In this document: positions 33,377-40,594 of the stretch, in pieces
How positions within the stretch are numbered: the stretch's first letter is position 1
Layout: every line of letters starts with the position of its first letter
Made by a program: the position numbers and the translations under genes
Notes under the pieces: model-generated
What the model saw: only the letters and a program-made list of their open reading frames with translations
What the model was told of the DNA's origin: nothing
The model's database searches: none
NCBI GenBank assembly: GCA_025360125.1
Contig: JANYCU010000016.1
Coordinates: forward strand, 50,716-114,715
Length of the DNA stretch: 64,000 nt
Reading direction: 5' to 3'
DNA from: Armatimonadota bacterium
Lineage (GTDB): Bacteria > Armatimonadota > Fimbriimonadia > Fimbriimonadales > Fimbriimonadaceae

Positions 33377-34251
33377 CCTTTATCCAATCAATTGTTTACG
33401 GCATCGTTCAGGGCCTAACTGAATTCATTCCGGTATCTTCGACCGCTCATCTTCGACTGGTCCCGGCATTTTTCCATTGGACTGATCCTGGTTCAGCATT
33501 TACCGCTATCATTCAATTGGGGACTGTTCTTGCGGCTCTGCTTTATTTCTGGCAAGACCTTGCAGCCGCGTTCAAAGGCTGGATTGGTTCTTTTTCCGGC
33601 GACAAGACGTCGGTGGAAGCCCGAACAGGTTGGGCTGTCTTTTATGCCACGATTCCCATATCCGTCATAGGTTTGCTCATCCATAAATACATCGAGGGGC
33701 CATTCCGATCGTTGTGGGTTATCGGTGCCTCGCTGATCATTATGGGAGTAGTGATGTTCCTGGCTGATAAGGGAGACAAATTTGGTCGAAAACTTGAGTC
33801 AGTTGAACCTGCCGATGGAATTCGAATCGGACTGTGGCAGTGCCTTGCATTGATTCCCGGCATGAGCAGAAGTGGAAGTACCATTAGTGGCGCGCTGGTC
33901 GGAGGCTTTGACCGGGTCGCCGCAGCTCGGCTCTCGTTCTTGATGTCTATCCCTGCAATAACTTTGGCTGGCTTTTATGAAGGCTTTAAGGACATCAAAG
34001 TTCTGAAGCAAACCCACATGGTAACGCCGACCATTGTCGCCGCAATCGTGAGTTTCATTGTAGGTTATGCATGCATTAGCTGGTTCATCTCCCTTTTGAG
34101 CAAAAAGGGAACTCGTCCATTCGTTGCTTACCGAATTGTTTTGGGAGCCTTGATTCTGATTCTTTGTGCGGTGGGCCAATTAAACCCAACTGCACCTGTC
34201 GATACCGAAAAGTCTGATGCTCCGTCGCAAACCTCAACAACCGCAATTTGA
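33373..34251 (+). CDS. uppP: undecaprenyl-diphosphatase (BacA)
   Basis: 292 aa from the ATG at 33373, which overlaps the wecA-like stop as ATGA. Motifs are GIVQGLTEFIPVSSTAHLRL (usual EFLPISSTGHL) and PGMSRSGSTISGALVGGFDR, the two catalytic blocks. About eight membrane segments. It dephosphorylates C55-PP to C55-P, recycling the lipid carrier used by the upstream enzyme, and gives bacitracin tolerance when raised. The C-terminal 35 nt overlap the pth gene. Confidence 0.94.
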   Translation: MTFIQSIVYGIVQGLTEFIPVSSTAHLRLVPAFFHWTDPGSAFTAIIQLGTVLAALLYFWQDLAAAFKGWIGSFSGDKTSVEARTGWAVFYATIPISVIGLLIHKYIEGPFRSLWVIGASLIIMGVVMFLADKGDKFGRKLESVEPADGIRIGLWQCLALIPGMSRSGSTISGALVGGFDRVAAARLSFLMSIPAITLAGFYEGFKDIKVLKQTHMVTPTIVAAIVSFIVGYACISWFISLLSKKGTRPFVAYRIVLGALILILCAVGQLNPTAPVDTEKSDAPSQTSTTAI

Positions 34252-34816
34252 CGTCGAATGGGTCATCGTTGGGCTAGGTAATCCTGGCCCAGAGTACGCG
34301 AGAACCCGACACAATGTTGGTTTCGACGTCATTGATGCTTTCGCCGCGCGACACAAAATTAAGCTTGATAGAGCCAAACATCGAGCCCGATACGGTATCG
34401 GCCAGGTGGATGGTGTTGGAGTCGCGTTGGTAAAGCCCATGACTTACATGAACCTTAGCGGGCAATCAATTTCTCCGATGTTGCGAGACTTTAAGGTTAA
34501 GCCTGACCACCTCATTGTCATTGCTGATGAGCTTGATTTTGCGGTTGGCAAAGTGAAAATGAGGCCGAAAGGTGGTTCAGCCGGGCATAACGGCCACAAA
34601 AGCATTATTCAGTCTTTGGGAACCGACGAATATGCCCGAATTCGAATTGGCATCAATTCTGAACTACGGGAGGAAACAATTGATTTCGTCCTTTCAAAGT
34701 TTCACCCAGATGAACGAGCTGACATTGATCGTGCCATCGAAAAATGCACCGCGGGAATCGAAGCCGCTTTGTCTGGCGGGATTGAAAGGGCATTAATCGC
34801 GATCAACGAGGATTAG
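34217..34816 (+). CDS. pth: peptidyl-tRNA hydrolase
   Basis: 199 aa. Core motifs: VIVGLGNPGPEYARTRHNVG (Asn and the catalytic His in TRHNVGF), KPMTYMNLSGQSI, VIADELDFAVGKV (catalytic-site Asp) and KGGSAGHNGHKSI. It frees peptides from stalled peptidyl-tRNA in the cytoplasm. An 11-residue N-terminal extension precedes the core. The gene starts inside the 3' end of uppP, so translation is probably coupled. It is the last gene of the operon; no strong terminator was seen. Confidence 0.95.
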   Translation: MLRRKPQQPQFDVEWVIVGLGNPGPEYARTRHNVGFDVIDAFAARHKIKLDRAKHRARYGIGQVDGVGVALVKPMTYMNLSGQSISPMLRDFKVKPDHLIVIADELDFAVGKVKMRPKGGSAGHNGHKSIIQSLGTDEYARIRIGINSELREETIDFVLSKFHPDERADIDRAIEKCTAGIEAALSGGIERALIAINED

Positions 34817-34896
34817 ACAACTTAACAAGCGGAAACGATTCAATGAAGGGTCAGTTCTACCCCGTACGGACGCCCGTCTGCGACGAGACGATTCCC

Positions 34897-35187
34897 TCAG
34901 AAATACCTTGACTGACTCCCGCTTTTAACTTGGATGTAGCAAAGTCCGGAGAACTCAAAATGAAAATCGCCATGCACCCGCCCGGAGGATTGTTGCGTGC
35001 CCTTAAATGTTCCGAAGGATTGAACATGATTGCCCCGGAATACAAATCGTTCTGGATGCGGAAAGTCGTGAATATCAAACAGAATGGCTGGACGAATACA
35101 AATTACAGATGCCCAACAGGCAACGAGTACGGTCAACACCGTGATCGTGACCATGAAACGTTTCTTGTTCCGAGCTCGACCGGCCAT
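34897..35187 (-). CDS. possible small membrane-anchored protein
   Basis: 96 aa. A basic start (MAGRARNKKRF) is followed by one hydrophobic segment (MVTITVLTVLVACWASVICI, about residues 12-31), then a His/Phe-rich tail with no motif. AAGGTAGAG lies upstream and it starts 24 bp after the TPR/GGDEF gene on the same strand. The opposite strand also has an open frame (34930-35226), which looks less protein-like. Uncertain. The rest of the gap 34817-35211 shows nothing else. Confidence 0.38.
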   Translation of the reverse strand: MAGRARNKKRFMVTITVLTVLVACWASVICIRPAILFDIHDFPHPERFVFRGNHVQSFGTFKGTQQSSGRVHGDFHFEFSGLCYIQVKSGSQSRYF

Positions 35188-35211
35188 GATCGCACTCTAC
35201 CTTACTTTGGA

Positions 35212-36738
35212 TTAGGCGGCCAGTAAATGCGGCTTTGCGGGCTGAACGCGACGATAGGTCACGCGGACACTTAGCTCAGGGTTTATTGCTAGCCAAGGAA
35301 ATTTGTTGATTGCTTTCTCGACTGCCTCAAATTCATCTGTCGAGTGAGCGACAAAGAATTCATTGCCGGAATACCTGCCCACTACGCCCTTATCCAATAC
35401 TGTAGCGGTTAAAACGCAACCAGCGTGGCGCAAGACTTCGTCGCCGACAACGCGCCCAAACTTTCGATTGACGATGTCAAGGTTTTGGATCTCAAAAATT
35501 GCAGCAAACTCAAAACCCATTTCTTCGGTGGTTGATTGAGCAATTTCCTTGCTAAGCACCCCCGTCAAGAGGTCTTCTCGCAAAAGTGCATTCACGTGCG
35601 ATTGATGGTTATCTAATTCGGCTTCAACGTAGACCCAGCCGTTTTCTCGAAGACCAACCCATTCAACCGATACTAAGGCGGGGCCGATGCCAAGGGTCAT
35701 GTCGTGGACTTTCGACCACCGCTCCATGCGAGCGTTGTGGCCATTTTTGTCAAATTCAATCGAGAGTCGAAGTGCCTTCAGAGACTCGTCTAGTTCACCC
35801 AACGTTTCTAGGACTTGCGAACGCCACATGTGAAGCAAGGCAAGATCAACCATGGTTGTCGCCTCTGGAGCAGTATCGAGGGCCTCTTCGATGAGATTTC
35901 GACCCTGTTCATGATCTCCGTTTATGTGATGGGCATAACCTTTTGCGCCAAGGACTCTTGCCTCGGAGCTGTAGTGTCCATTTTGAGTCGATGCTTTATA
36001 CGCGTATTTCAGATTTAGGAGGGCCTCAGCGGCTCGCCCCTGGATCAGCAGAGCTTCTCCCATTGTCTGAAACGCTTGCTCGATTAGCGATGGTGCGAAG
36101 TCGTCTAGCTTCTGCTTCAGGACTTCGATCAGAATTGCCGAAGCTATTTGCGCATCGAAAATCGAAAATCCTTTATTGCCGTCAAATGTTCGATCCCATG
36201 CTTTTCGAACGTAGCTGCGAGCAAGGTTAATCTTGAGCTCGGTCACAGATTGGGCATCTTGAATGAGCCCAACGTTATCGAGTGCGCTGATCTGACATCG
36301 AATGGAGTGATCGATAAGTCCAAGCGACGCATAATTGTCGGCGTAGTGCATCAAAATCCATGCTGTGCCTCGCATATCTCGAATTTGATGGAAGTAGTCA
36401 AAGGCGATTTGCCAATCGGAGAATGCTCCGACTGAATCTTCTTGGGAATAGGCAACCCAGCCTCTTGCCTGATGGATTCGCGCTAGGACGTAGGTTAGTC
36501 GAAGCTCAAACGCGATCTTCTGCGCTTCGTTGACGTGCCTGGTTGCTTCTTCGAATCGGCCAAGGCTAGCGTAAGCTGAGCCCAATGCTGCAAATGCGTA
36601 AGCCTGAGTCTCCCAGTCGCCGTCTTTTGCGAACTTCAGTGCAGAGTTGCCAAGCTCGATAGCTTGGTGGGGAACTCGATTACTTTGCTCGAGAGCTGCG
36701 TGAGCGTCAATAAGTGCCTGATCTTGTTGTCCTGACAT
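35212..36738 (-). CDS. TPR protein with degenerate GGDEF domain
   Basis: 508 aa, no signal peptide. Residues about 20-330 are tetratricopeptide-like helical pairs (AYAFAALGSAYASLGRFEEA, RIHQARGWVAYSQEDSVGAF, AWILMHYADNYASLGLID). The last 150 residues follow a GGDEF fold (DLLTGVLSK, FEIQNLDIVNRKFGRVVGDE) but the active-site loop reads RYSGNEFFVA where RYGGDEF is expected. The Asp that binds metal and GTP is changed to Asn, so cyclase activity is unlikely; it may bind GTP or c-di-GMP or only interact with proteins. Confidence 0.82.
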   Translation of the reverse strand: MSGQQDQALIDAHAALEQSNRVPHQAIELGNSALKFAKDGDWETQAYAFAALGSAYASLGRFEEATRHVNEAQKIAFELRLTYVLARIHQARGWVAYSQEDSVGAFSDWQIAFDYFHQIRDMRGTAWILMHYADNYASLGLIDHSIRCQISALDNVGLIQDAQSVTELKINLARSYVRKAWDRTFDGNKGFSIFDAQIASAILIEVLKQKLDDFAPSLIEQAFQTMGEALLIQGRAAEALLNLKYAYKASTQNGHYSSEARVLGAKGYAHHINGDHEQGRNLIEEALDTAPEATTMVDLALLHMWRSQVLETLGELDESLKALRLSIEFDKNGHNARMERWSKVHDMTLGIGPALVSVEWVGLRENGWVYVEAELDNHQSHVNALLREDLLTGVLSKEIAQSTTEEMGFEFAAIFEIQNLDIVNRKFGRVVGDEVLRHAGCVLTATVLDKGVVGRYSGNEFFVAHSTDEFEAVEKAINKFPWLAINPELSVRVTYRRVQPAKPHLLAA

Positions 36739-36778
36739 AAGCTATGAGGCTTATTTTCGGCTGATCGCGATGCTAACT

Positions 36779-37036
36779 TTACGGTTGAGCATTTAGCTTT
36801 TTGCGGCGATTGATGACCCAAGTGACAACACCAAGAATAACTAGGAGGTCATCAAGAAGTCCAAAAATGGGAATAAAGTCAGGCACGACGTCAACTGGAG
36901 CGACCAAATAGAGTGCCGCAAGGCTGCAAGCAATTCGTACTGGCCAAGGATTTTCCTTGTTCTTAGCCCCTTTGACAAACCGAATCGTTTGATTCACATT
37001 GGTAAGACGGAGAATCGGCCTATGGCGTTCCACCAA
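36779..37036 (-). CDS. DUF1232 (YkvA-type) small membrane protein
   Basis: 85 aa. The core WPVRIACSLAALYLVAPVDV followed by VPDFIPIFGLLDDLLVILGV is the DUF1232 signature (P-(I/V)-D-(L/V)-(I/V)-PD-x-(I/L)-P-x-x-G-x-(L/I)-DD). One or two membrane helices. It overlaps the 3' end of the upstream M48 protease gene by 17 nt, so translation may be coupled. Function of the family is not established. Confidence 0.88.
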   Translation of the reverse strand: MVERHRPILRLTNVNQTIRFVKGAKNKENPWPVRIACSLAALYLVAPVDVVPDFIPIFGLLDDLLVILGVVTWVINRRKKLNAQP

Positions 37037-37874
37037 GCCCAGAACCTTTTCCGCCGGGCTTGATCACCACTCCTTTTCCATCTTTCATGGCTTTGGTTTC
37101 GAAAGGTAACGGGGTCATTGGCGGCAAAGTCGTAATTTTGCCCTTCTTCTTGTAGTCTTCAATCCTCTTTGTGAGCGATGCAATTCTATTTTTGTCGTCT
37201 GGGTGAGTGCTTAGGAACTCGACATTGCCGCCATTTCCTTTCATTGTGCGGAACATTTCAAAGACTTTGATCATGCCTTCTGGGTTATATCCCGCCTTCA
37301 AGTCAAAATCAAAGCCGAATTGATCCGCTTCTTTCTCTTGACCTCGGCTTAAATCTAGGTTTGGACCATATTGCGTGATGATTTCAGCAATCTCCATATT
37401 CTTCCTGCTAACACCAAATATCGTTCCGAGTGCCAGGATTCCGAGGCTACGCGTTTGGAGGGTGTTCACGGAGCTTGCCCAGTGTTCGCGTCGAACATGG
37501 GTTAGCTCATGCCCCATGATTCCGGCGATTTCATCCACGGTCGTTAATTTGTCGATCAAGCCCGTAAAAAAGAAAACTGGCCCACCAGGAATCGCAAATG
37601 CGTTGACGTCTTTCGAGTCAATAACGTCAAATGAATATTCCCACTTTTCCCGCTTGATTTCATCAGGAGTTCGTGCATTTAGAAATCGTTGGCCAACCTG
37701 ACGGAGCAATTTGACTCGAGGGTCTGAATCTGGGAGGACCTTATTTTCCTTGCGGATTTTTACTGCATATTCTTTGCCTGCCTTAACCTGATCCGTTGCT
37801 GAAGGCTTAAATTGGGCGTTGGCAGTGACGACCAGGCCAATCACTGAGATTGTGCAAAGAGACCGAATACTCAT
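37020..37874 (-). CDS. secreted M48-family metalloprotease (BepA/LoiP-like)
   Basis: 284 aa. A signal peptide ending in VTANAQ leads to an M48 catalytic domain with HELTH at about residues 122-126 (GIMGHELTHVRREHW) and the third ligand region EKEADQFGFDFDL. The short form without long membrane helices resembles periplasmic quality-control proteases that degrade misfolded outer-membrane proteins. The C-terminus is Gly/Lys-rich. TAAAAT ends 6 nt before the ATG. Followed by the overlapping DUF1232 gene. Confidence 0.9.
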   Translation of the reverse strand: MSIRSLCTISVIGLVVTANAQFKPSATDQVKAGKEYAVKIRKENKVLPDSDPRVKLLRQVGQRFLNARTPDEIKREKWEYSFDVIDSKDVNAFAIPGGPVFFFTGLIDKLTTVDEIAGIMGHELTHVRREHWASSVNTLQTRSLGILALGTIFGVSRKNMEIAEIITQYGPNLDLSRGQEKEADQFGFDFDLKAGYNPEGMIKVFEMFRTMKGNGGNVEFLSTHPDDKNRIASLTKRIEDYKKKGKITTLPPMTPLPFETKAMKDGKGVVIKPGGKGSGLGGTP

Positions 37875-37880
37875 AGTTCT

Positions 37881-37886
37881 ATTTTA
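37881..37886 (-). promoter_or_regulatory. -10 element, leaderless spacing
   Basis: TAAAAT on the minus strand ends 6 nt before the ATG at 37874, with AGAACT between and no Shine-Dalgarno. Confidence 0.5.
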
Positions 37887-38100
37887 CGGATTGAATCGCA
37901 TATTTGAACCTAAATATGACAAAGAAAGCTGAAAACGCAATCTTTGCTCAAAAACTCGACTGGACGTGGAATAAGTCAAGTATCTCTCTGAGAGTGTGAA
38001 AGTTCCAGTTTCGTAAACCTAGAAATATTACTTATCTCTAATGAAATGCGAAATGGAATCCGACACATTGAATGAGAACATCCCGGATCAGACTGGGAGG

Positions 38101-38460
38101 ATGTTAAACCAAATGAAGCGAATCAACATGCGAAAAGGAGCTTTTACGCTCGTCGAAATCATGATCGTCGTACTTATTATCGGAATCCTGATGGCGATTG
38201 CAGTTCCGAACTTTGTTAAGGCACGAGACAGTAGCCGCAAGAACTCTTGCATTGCAAACCTCAAGCAAACCGACTCAGCCAAAGAGCAGTGGGCAATGGA
38301 TAATAAGAAAGATGCTGGAGCAGCGGTTGCTTATACCGACCTCGTCGGCGCAACTCTTTACATGAAGTCAACCCCAGCCTGTCCAAGCGGCGGAACTTAT
38401 ACGGTCAACGTTATCGGTACAAACCCAGCTTGCGACAAGACTGGTCACGTATTGCCATAA
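38101..38460 (+). CDS. type IV pilin-like protein, paralogue 1
   Basis: 119 aa. The prepilin signature is MRKGAFTLVEIMIVVLIIGI, a leader ending in Gly with one extra Ala before FTLVE, then the hydrophobic assembly helix. The mature part is short and ends PACDKTGHVLP, with paired Cys near the end (a D-region-like loop). GGGAGG directly precedes the ATG. It and the next gene share a 120-bp identical tract. The peptidase and assembly ATPase genes are not in the window. Probably a major pilin or pseudopilin. Confidence 0.88.
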   Translation: MLNQMKRINMRKGAFTLVEIMIVVLIIGILMAIAVPNFVKARDSSRKNSCIANLKQTDSAKEQWAMDNKKDAGAAVAYTDLVGATLYMKSTPACPSGGTYTVNVIGTNPACDKTGHVLP

Positions 38461-38485
38461 GGAATTAATTCCTTTCAGTCAATTG

Positions 38486-38519
38486 GCCCAGGCACATTTT
38501 GCCTGGGCTTCTTTGTTTT
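38486..38519 (+). terminator. rho-independent terminator after pilin 1
   Basis: GCCCAGGCA pairs with TGCCTGGGC around CATTT, followed by TTCTTTGTTTT. Pilin 1 can therefore be made as a single-gene transcript. Confidence 0.85.
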
Positions 38520-38628
38520 GACTTTTGGAGGATAGATTCCTTTGGGAAAACCTGTAATCCTAACTGGTGCCTAAGTTAATGGCACTGGGGAACCAACCCT
38601 ATAGAAAGGAGATGCTTGCGAAAAGTGA

Positions 38629-38988
38629 GTGTTAAGTCAAATGAAGCGAAACAACAAATTTACAAGAGGATTTACCCTCGTTGAAATCATGATCGTTGTA
38701 TTGATCATCGGAATTCTGATGGCAATTGCGGTCCCGAACTTTGTAAAGGCGCGAGATAGCAGCCGAACCAATTCTTGTATTGCTAACCTCAAGCAAACCG
38801 ACTCAGCCAAAGAGCAGTGGGCAATGGATAATAAGAAAGATGCTGGAGCAGCGGTTGCTTATACCGACCTCGTCGGCGCAACTCTTTACATGAAGTCAAC
38901 CCCAACCTGTCCAAGCGGCGGAACCTATACGGTCAACGTTATCGGTACAAACCCAGCTTGCGACAAGACTGGCCACGTCTTGCCATAA
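38629..38988 (+). CDS. type IV pilin-like protein, paralogue 2
   Basis: 119 aa from a GTG; an ATG lies four codons later. The GTG is preferred because the first residues (xLSQMKR) align with the start of paralogue 1 (MLNQMKR). Signature FTRGFTLVEIMIVVLIIGIL, with no extra Ala. An AAAGGAG motif lies 18 nt upstream of the GTG, over a 7-codon ORF (38612-38635), so initiation may be coupled to it. The second half is almost identical to paralogue 1 at DNA level while the first half differs at many silent sites. Confidence 0.88.
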   Translation: MLSQMKRNNKFTRGFTLVEIMIVVLIIGILMAIAVPNFVKARDSSRTNSCIANLKQTDSAKEQWAMDNKKDAGAAVAYTDLVGATLYMKSTPTCPSGGTYTVNVIGTNPACDKTGHVLP

Positions 38989-39030
38989 GATCGGGTTGGG
39001 CTGAGCACGAAGCCAAATCGCATCGTGAAA

Positions 39031-39066
39031 ATTGCATCAACCCGACAATGGGTTGATGCAATTTTT
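39031..39066 (+). terminator. rho-independent terminator after pilin 2
   Basis: TTGCATCAACCC pairs perfectly with GGGTTGATGCAA around GACAAT, followed by five T. Confidence 0.9.
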
Positions 39067-39145
39067 CATTAAGAAATCGAAATTATTCGGCTGATGTTAA
39101 AAGCCGGACCAAATATGGAAAGAAAGGACTAATAGAGGAGAAGGA

Positions 39146-39496
39146 ATGAAATTGAACGCATTTCACCATAGAAAAGGCTTTACGCTCGTTGAAATCATGA
39201 TTGTGGTACTCATTATCGGAGTGCTTATGTCAATCGCGGTTCCTGGATTTATTCAGGCGAGGCAGTCAGCCCGGAAATCGGCCTGCATCGATAACATGAA
39301 GCAGATTGAGAATGCCAAAGAGCAATGGGCCATGGATAATAAGAAGAGCACGGGTGACTCTGTGGCATTTTCTGACTTGGTCGGAACCACCCTCTATTTG
39401 AAATCAGCCCCATCTTGCCCTGCCGCGGGCACCTACACCATTAACCCAATCAGCACTATTCCTGCGTGTGACGTTAGCGGTCACGTTCTTCCTTAA
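39146..39496 (+). CDS. type IV pilin-like protein, paralogue 3
   Basis: 116 aa with signature HRKGFTLVEIMIVVLIIGVL and a good GAGGAGAAGGA Shine-Dalgarno. It keeps the AKEQWAMDNKK helix and the SGHVLP end of paralogues 1 and 2 but is about as long and clearly diverged elsewhere, so the duplication is older. Two Cys near the C-terminus are kept. Part of the pilus or secretion pseudopilus set encoded here. Confidence 0.88.
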   Translation: MKLNAFHHRKGFTLVEIMIVVLIIGVLMSIAVPGFIQARQSARKSACIDNMKQIENAKEQWAMDNKKSTGDSVAFSDLVGTTLYLKSAPSCPAAGTYTINPISTIPACDVSGHVLP

Positions 39497-39531
39497 AATA
39501 GAACAATTTTTCATAATCTTGCAAAACTACC

Positions 39532-39565
39532 AGGCTTGTTTCCACGCTATTGTGGAAACAAGCCT
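39532..39565 (+). terminator. perfect 14-bp hairpin after pilin 3
   Basis: AGGCTTGTTTCCAC pairs with GTGGAAACAAGCCT around GCTATT. The T tract is poor (TTGC) and the next ATG is only 5 nt away, so it may attenuate transcription or control access to the minor-pilin start. Confidence 0.7.
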
Positions 39566-39570
39566 TTGCA

Positions 39571-40026
39571 ATGTACGTGAAAGCAAGAAAGAATAGAGGA
39601 TTTTCGTTAATTGAGGCAATGCTTTCAGTGTTTATGGTTGCTAGCGCGGGGGCCATTTTGGCAAGTGCTATGCCTGCCGCTACGGTAAGCCGCTCGAAAG
39701 GGAATTACCTTAATAAAGCCGCCAACTTCGCGCAAAAAGAAGTGGAGCTGATGAAATCCCTCGGATATGCAAATCTCACTGCGGCAAAATTGTACTCGGC
39801 CGACTTGGTCGATAGCACCAGTACAGTTGCCACCAACACGTGGTCATGCAACAGCACCGACTCTGCCGTCGGCGACCGAGTTTCCGATCTACTTCCTAGC
39901 GGGACTGGCACTATCATGGTCGAGCAAGTCGATTTAGAATTGAAGCGAATAACTATCACCATCAACTGGAAAGAAAGGAGCCGTAATCGGTCCTACACCG
40001 TAGCTTCCTTGGTCGCAAACATATGA
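39571..40026 (+). CDS. prepilin-like protein, PilV type
   Basis: 151 aa from the ATG at 39571. Signature KARKNRGFSLIEAMLSVFMV, that is a basic leader, Gly, F-S-L-I-E and a hydrophobic helix. The rest is Ser/Thr-rich. PilV/GspI-like minor pilins prime pilus or pseudopilus assembly. A strong hairpin ends 5 nt before the start. It overlaps the next gene by 4 nt (ATGA), starting a four-gene minor-pilin operon. Confidence 0.82.
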   Translation: MYVKARKNRGFSLIEAMLSVFMVASAGAILASAMPAATVSRSKGNYLNKAANFAQKEVELMKSLGYANLTAAKLYSADLVDSTSTVATNTWSCNSTDSAVGDRVSDLLPSGTGTIMVEQVDLELKRITITINWKERSRNRSYTVASLVANI

Positions 40027-40592
40027 GACGAACTCCCAGAAACCATCGAAGAAGAGGCACGACCATGGCTGAAGTGGTGGTCGGTGCTGGAATCTCGGTC
40101 ATTACCCTTGTCGGCGGCGTGGGATGTTTCATGGCCGGAATGATGAGCTGGATGAAAGGGGTTGGCGCGATGGATTCGATTTCAAAGTCACAAGTAACGG
40201 TCAAGCTCATCGCACAACAGCTTCGTGAGGCGATGACGGTTTCAATCAGCACCGACGGAAATTCGGTGACATACTCGTTGCCACTCAAGGATGAAAGTGG
40301 TAGTTATGTTCTCCCGTTGGCAAGCGATGGAGTCACTCGTCAAATCGCCTTATCAAATGGGAGCATTACTCAGACGATCGGATCAAGTACCCGAACCCTG
40401 ACTACGAACGTTCTTGCAAACGATCCAAGTACGAACACGACGTATCGGATATTCAACGCAAACGCCGGAACAGTGGCTCGACAAGTGATTATCACTGTGG
40501 CCACGTCCAAACAAGGATTTAGGAATAACTGGACACCCTCTCGTTCTCGCGAAAGCGTCTATTTGAGGAATGTGCCTCAGCTATCGAGGTAA
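40023..40592 (+). CDS. prepilin-like protein, PilW/GspJ type
   Basis: 189 aa. A very basic leader (MRRTPRNHRRRG) is followed by TTMAEVVVGAGISVITLVGG. The Glu at +5 of mature pilins is present (TTMAE). The body is Ser/Thr-rich with strands (GNSVTYSLPLKDESGSYVLP), like PilW/GspJ minor subunits. Coupled by ATGA to the PilV-like gene and 2 nt before the PilX-like gene. Confidence 0.78.
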   Translation: MRRTPRNHRRRGTTMAEVVVGAGISVITLVGGVGCFMAGMMSWMKGVGAMDSISKSQVTVKLIAQQLREAMTVSISTDGNSVTYSLPLKDESGSYVLPLASDGVTRQIALSNGSITQTIGSSTRTLTTNVLANDPSTNTTYRIFNANAGTVARQVIITVATSKQGFRNNWTPSRSRESVYLRNVPQLSR

Positions 40593-40594
40593 AG

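Noticed and set aside
34930..35226. 98-codon plus-strand open frame after pth
   Set aside because: Polar, no Shine-Dalgarno or -10 at the right spacing; the minus-strand alternative has a basic start and a membrane helix and is preferred, though weakly.
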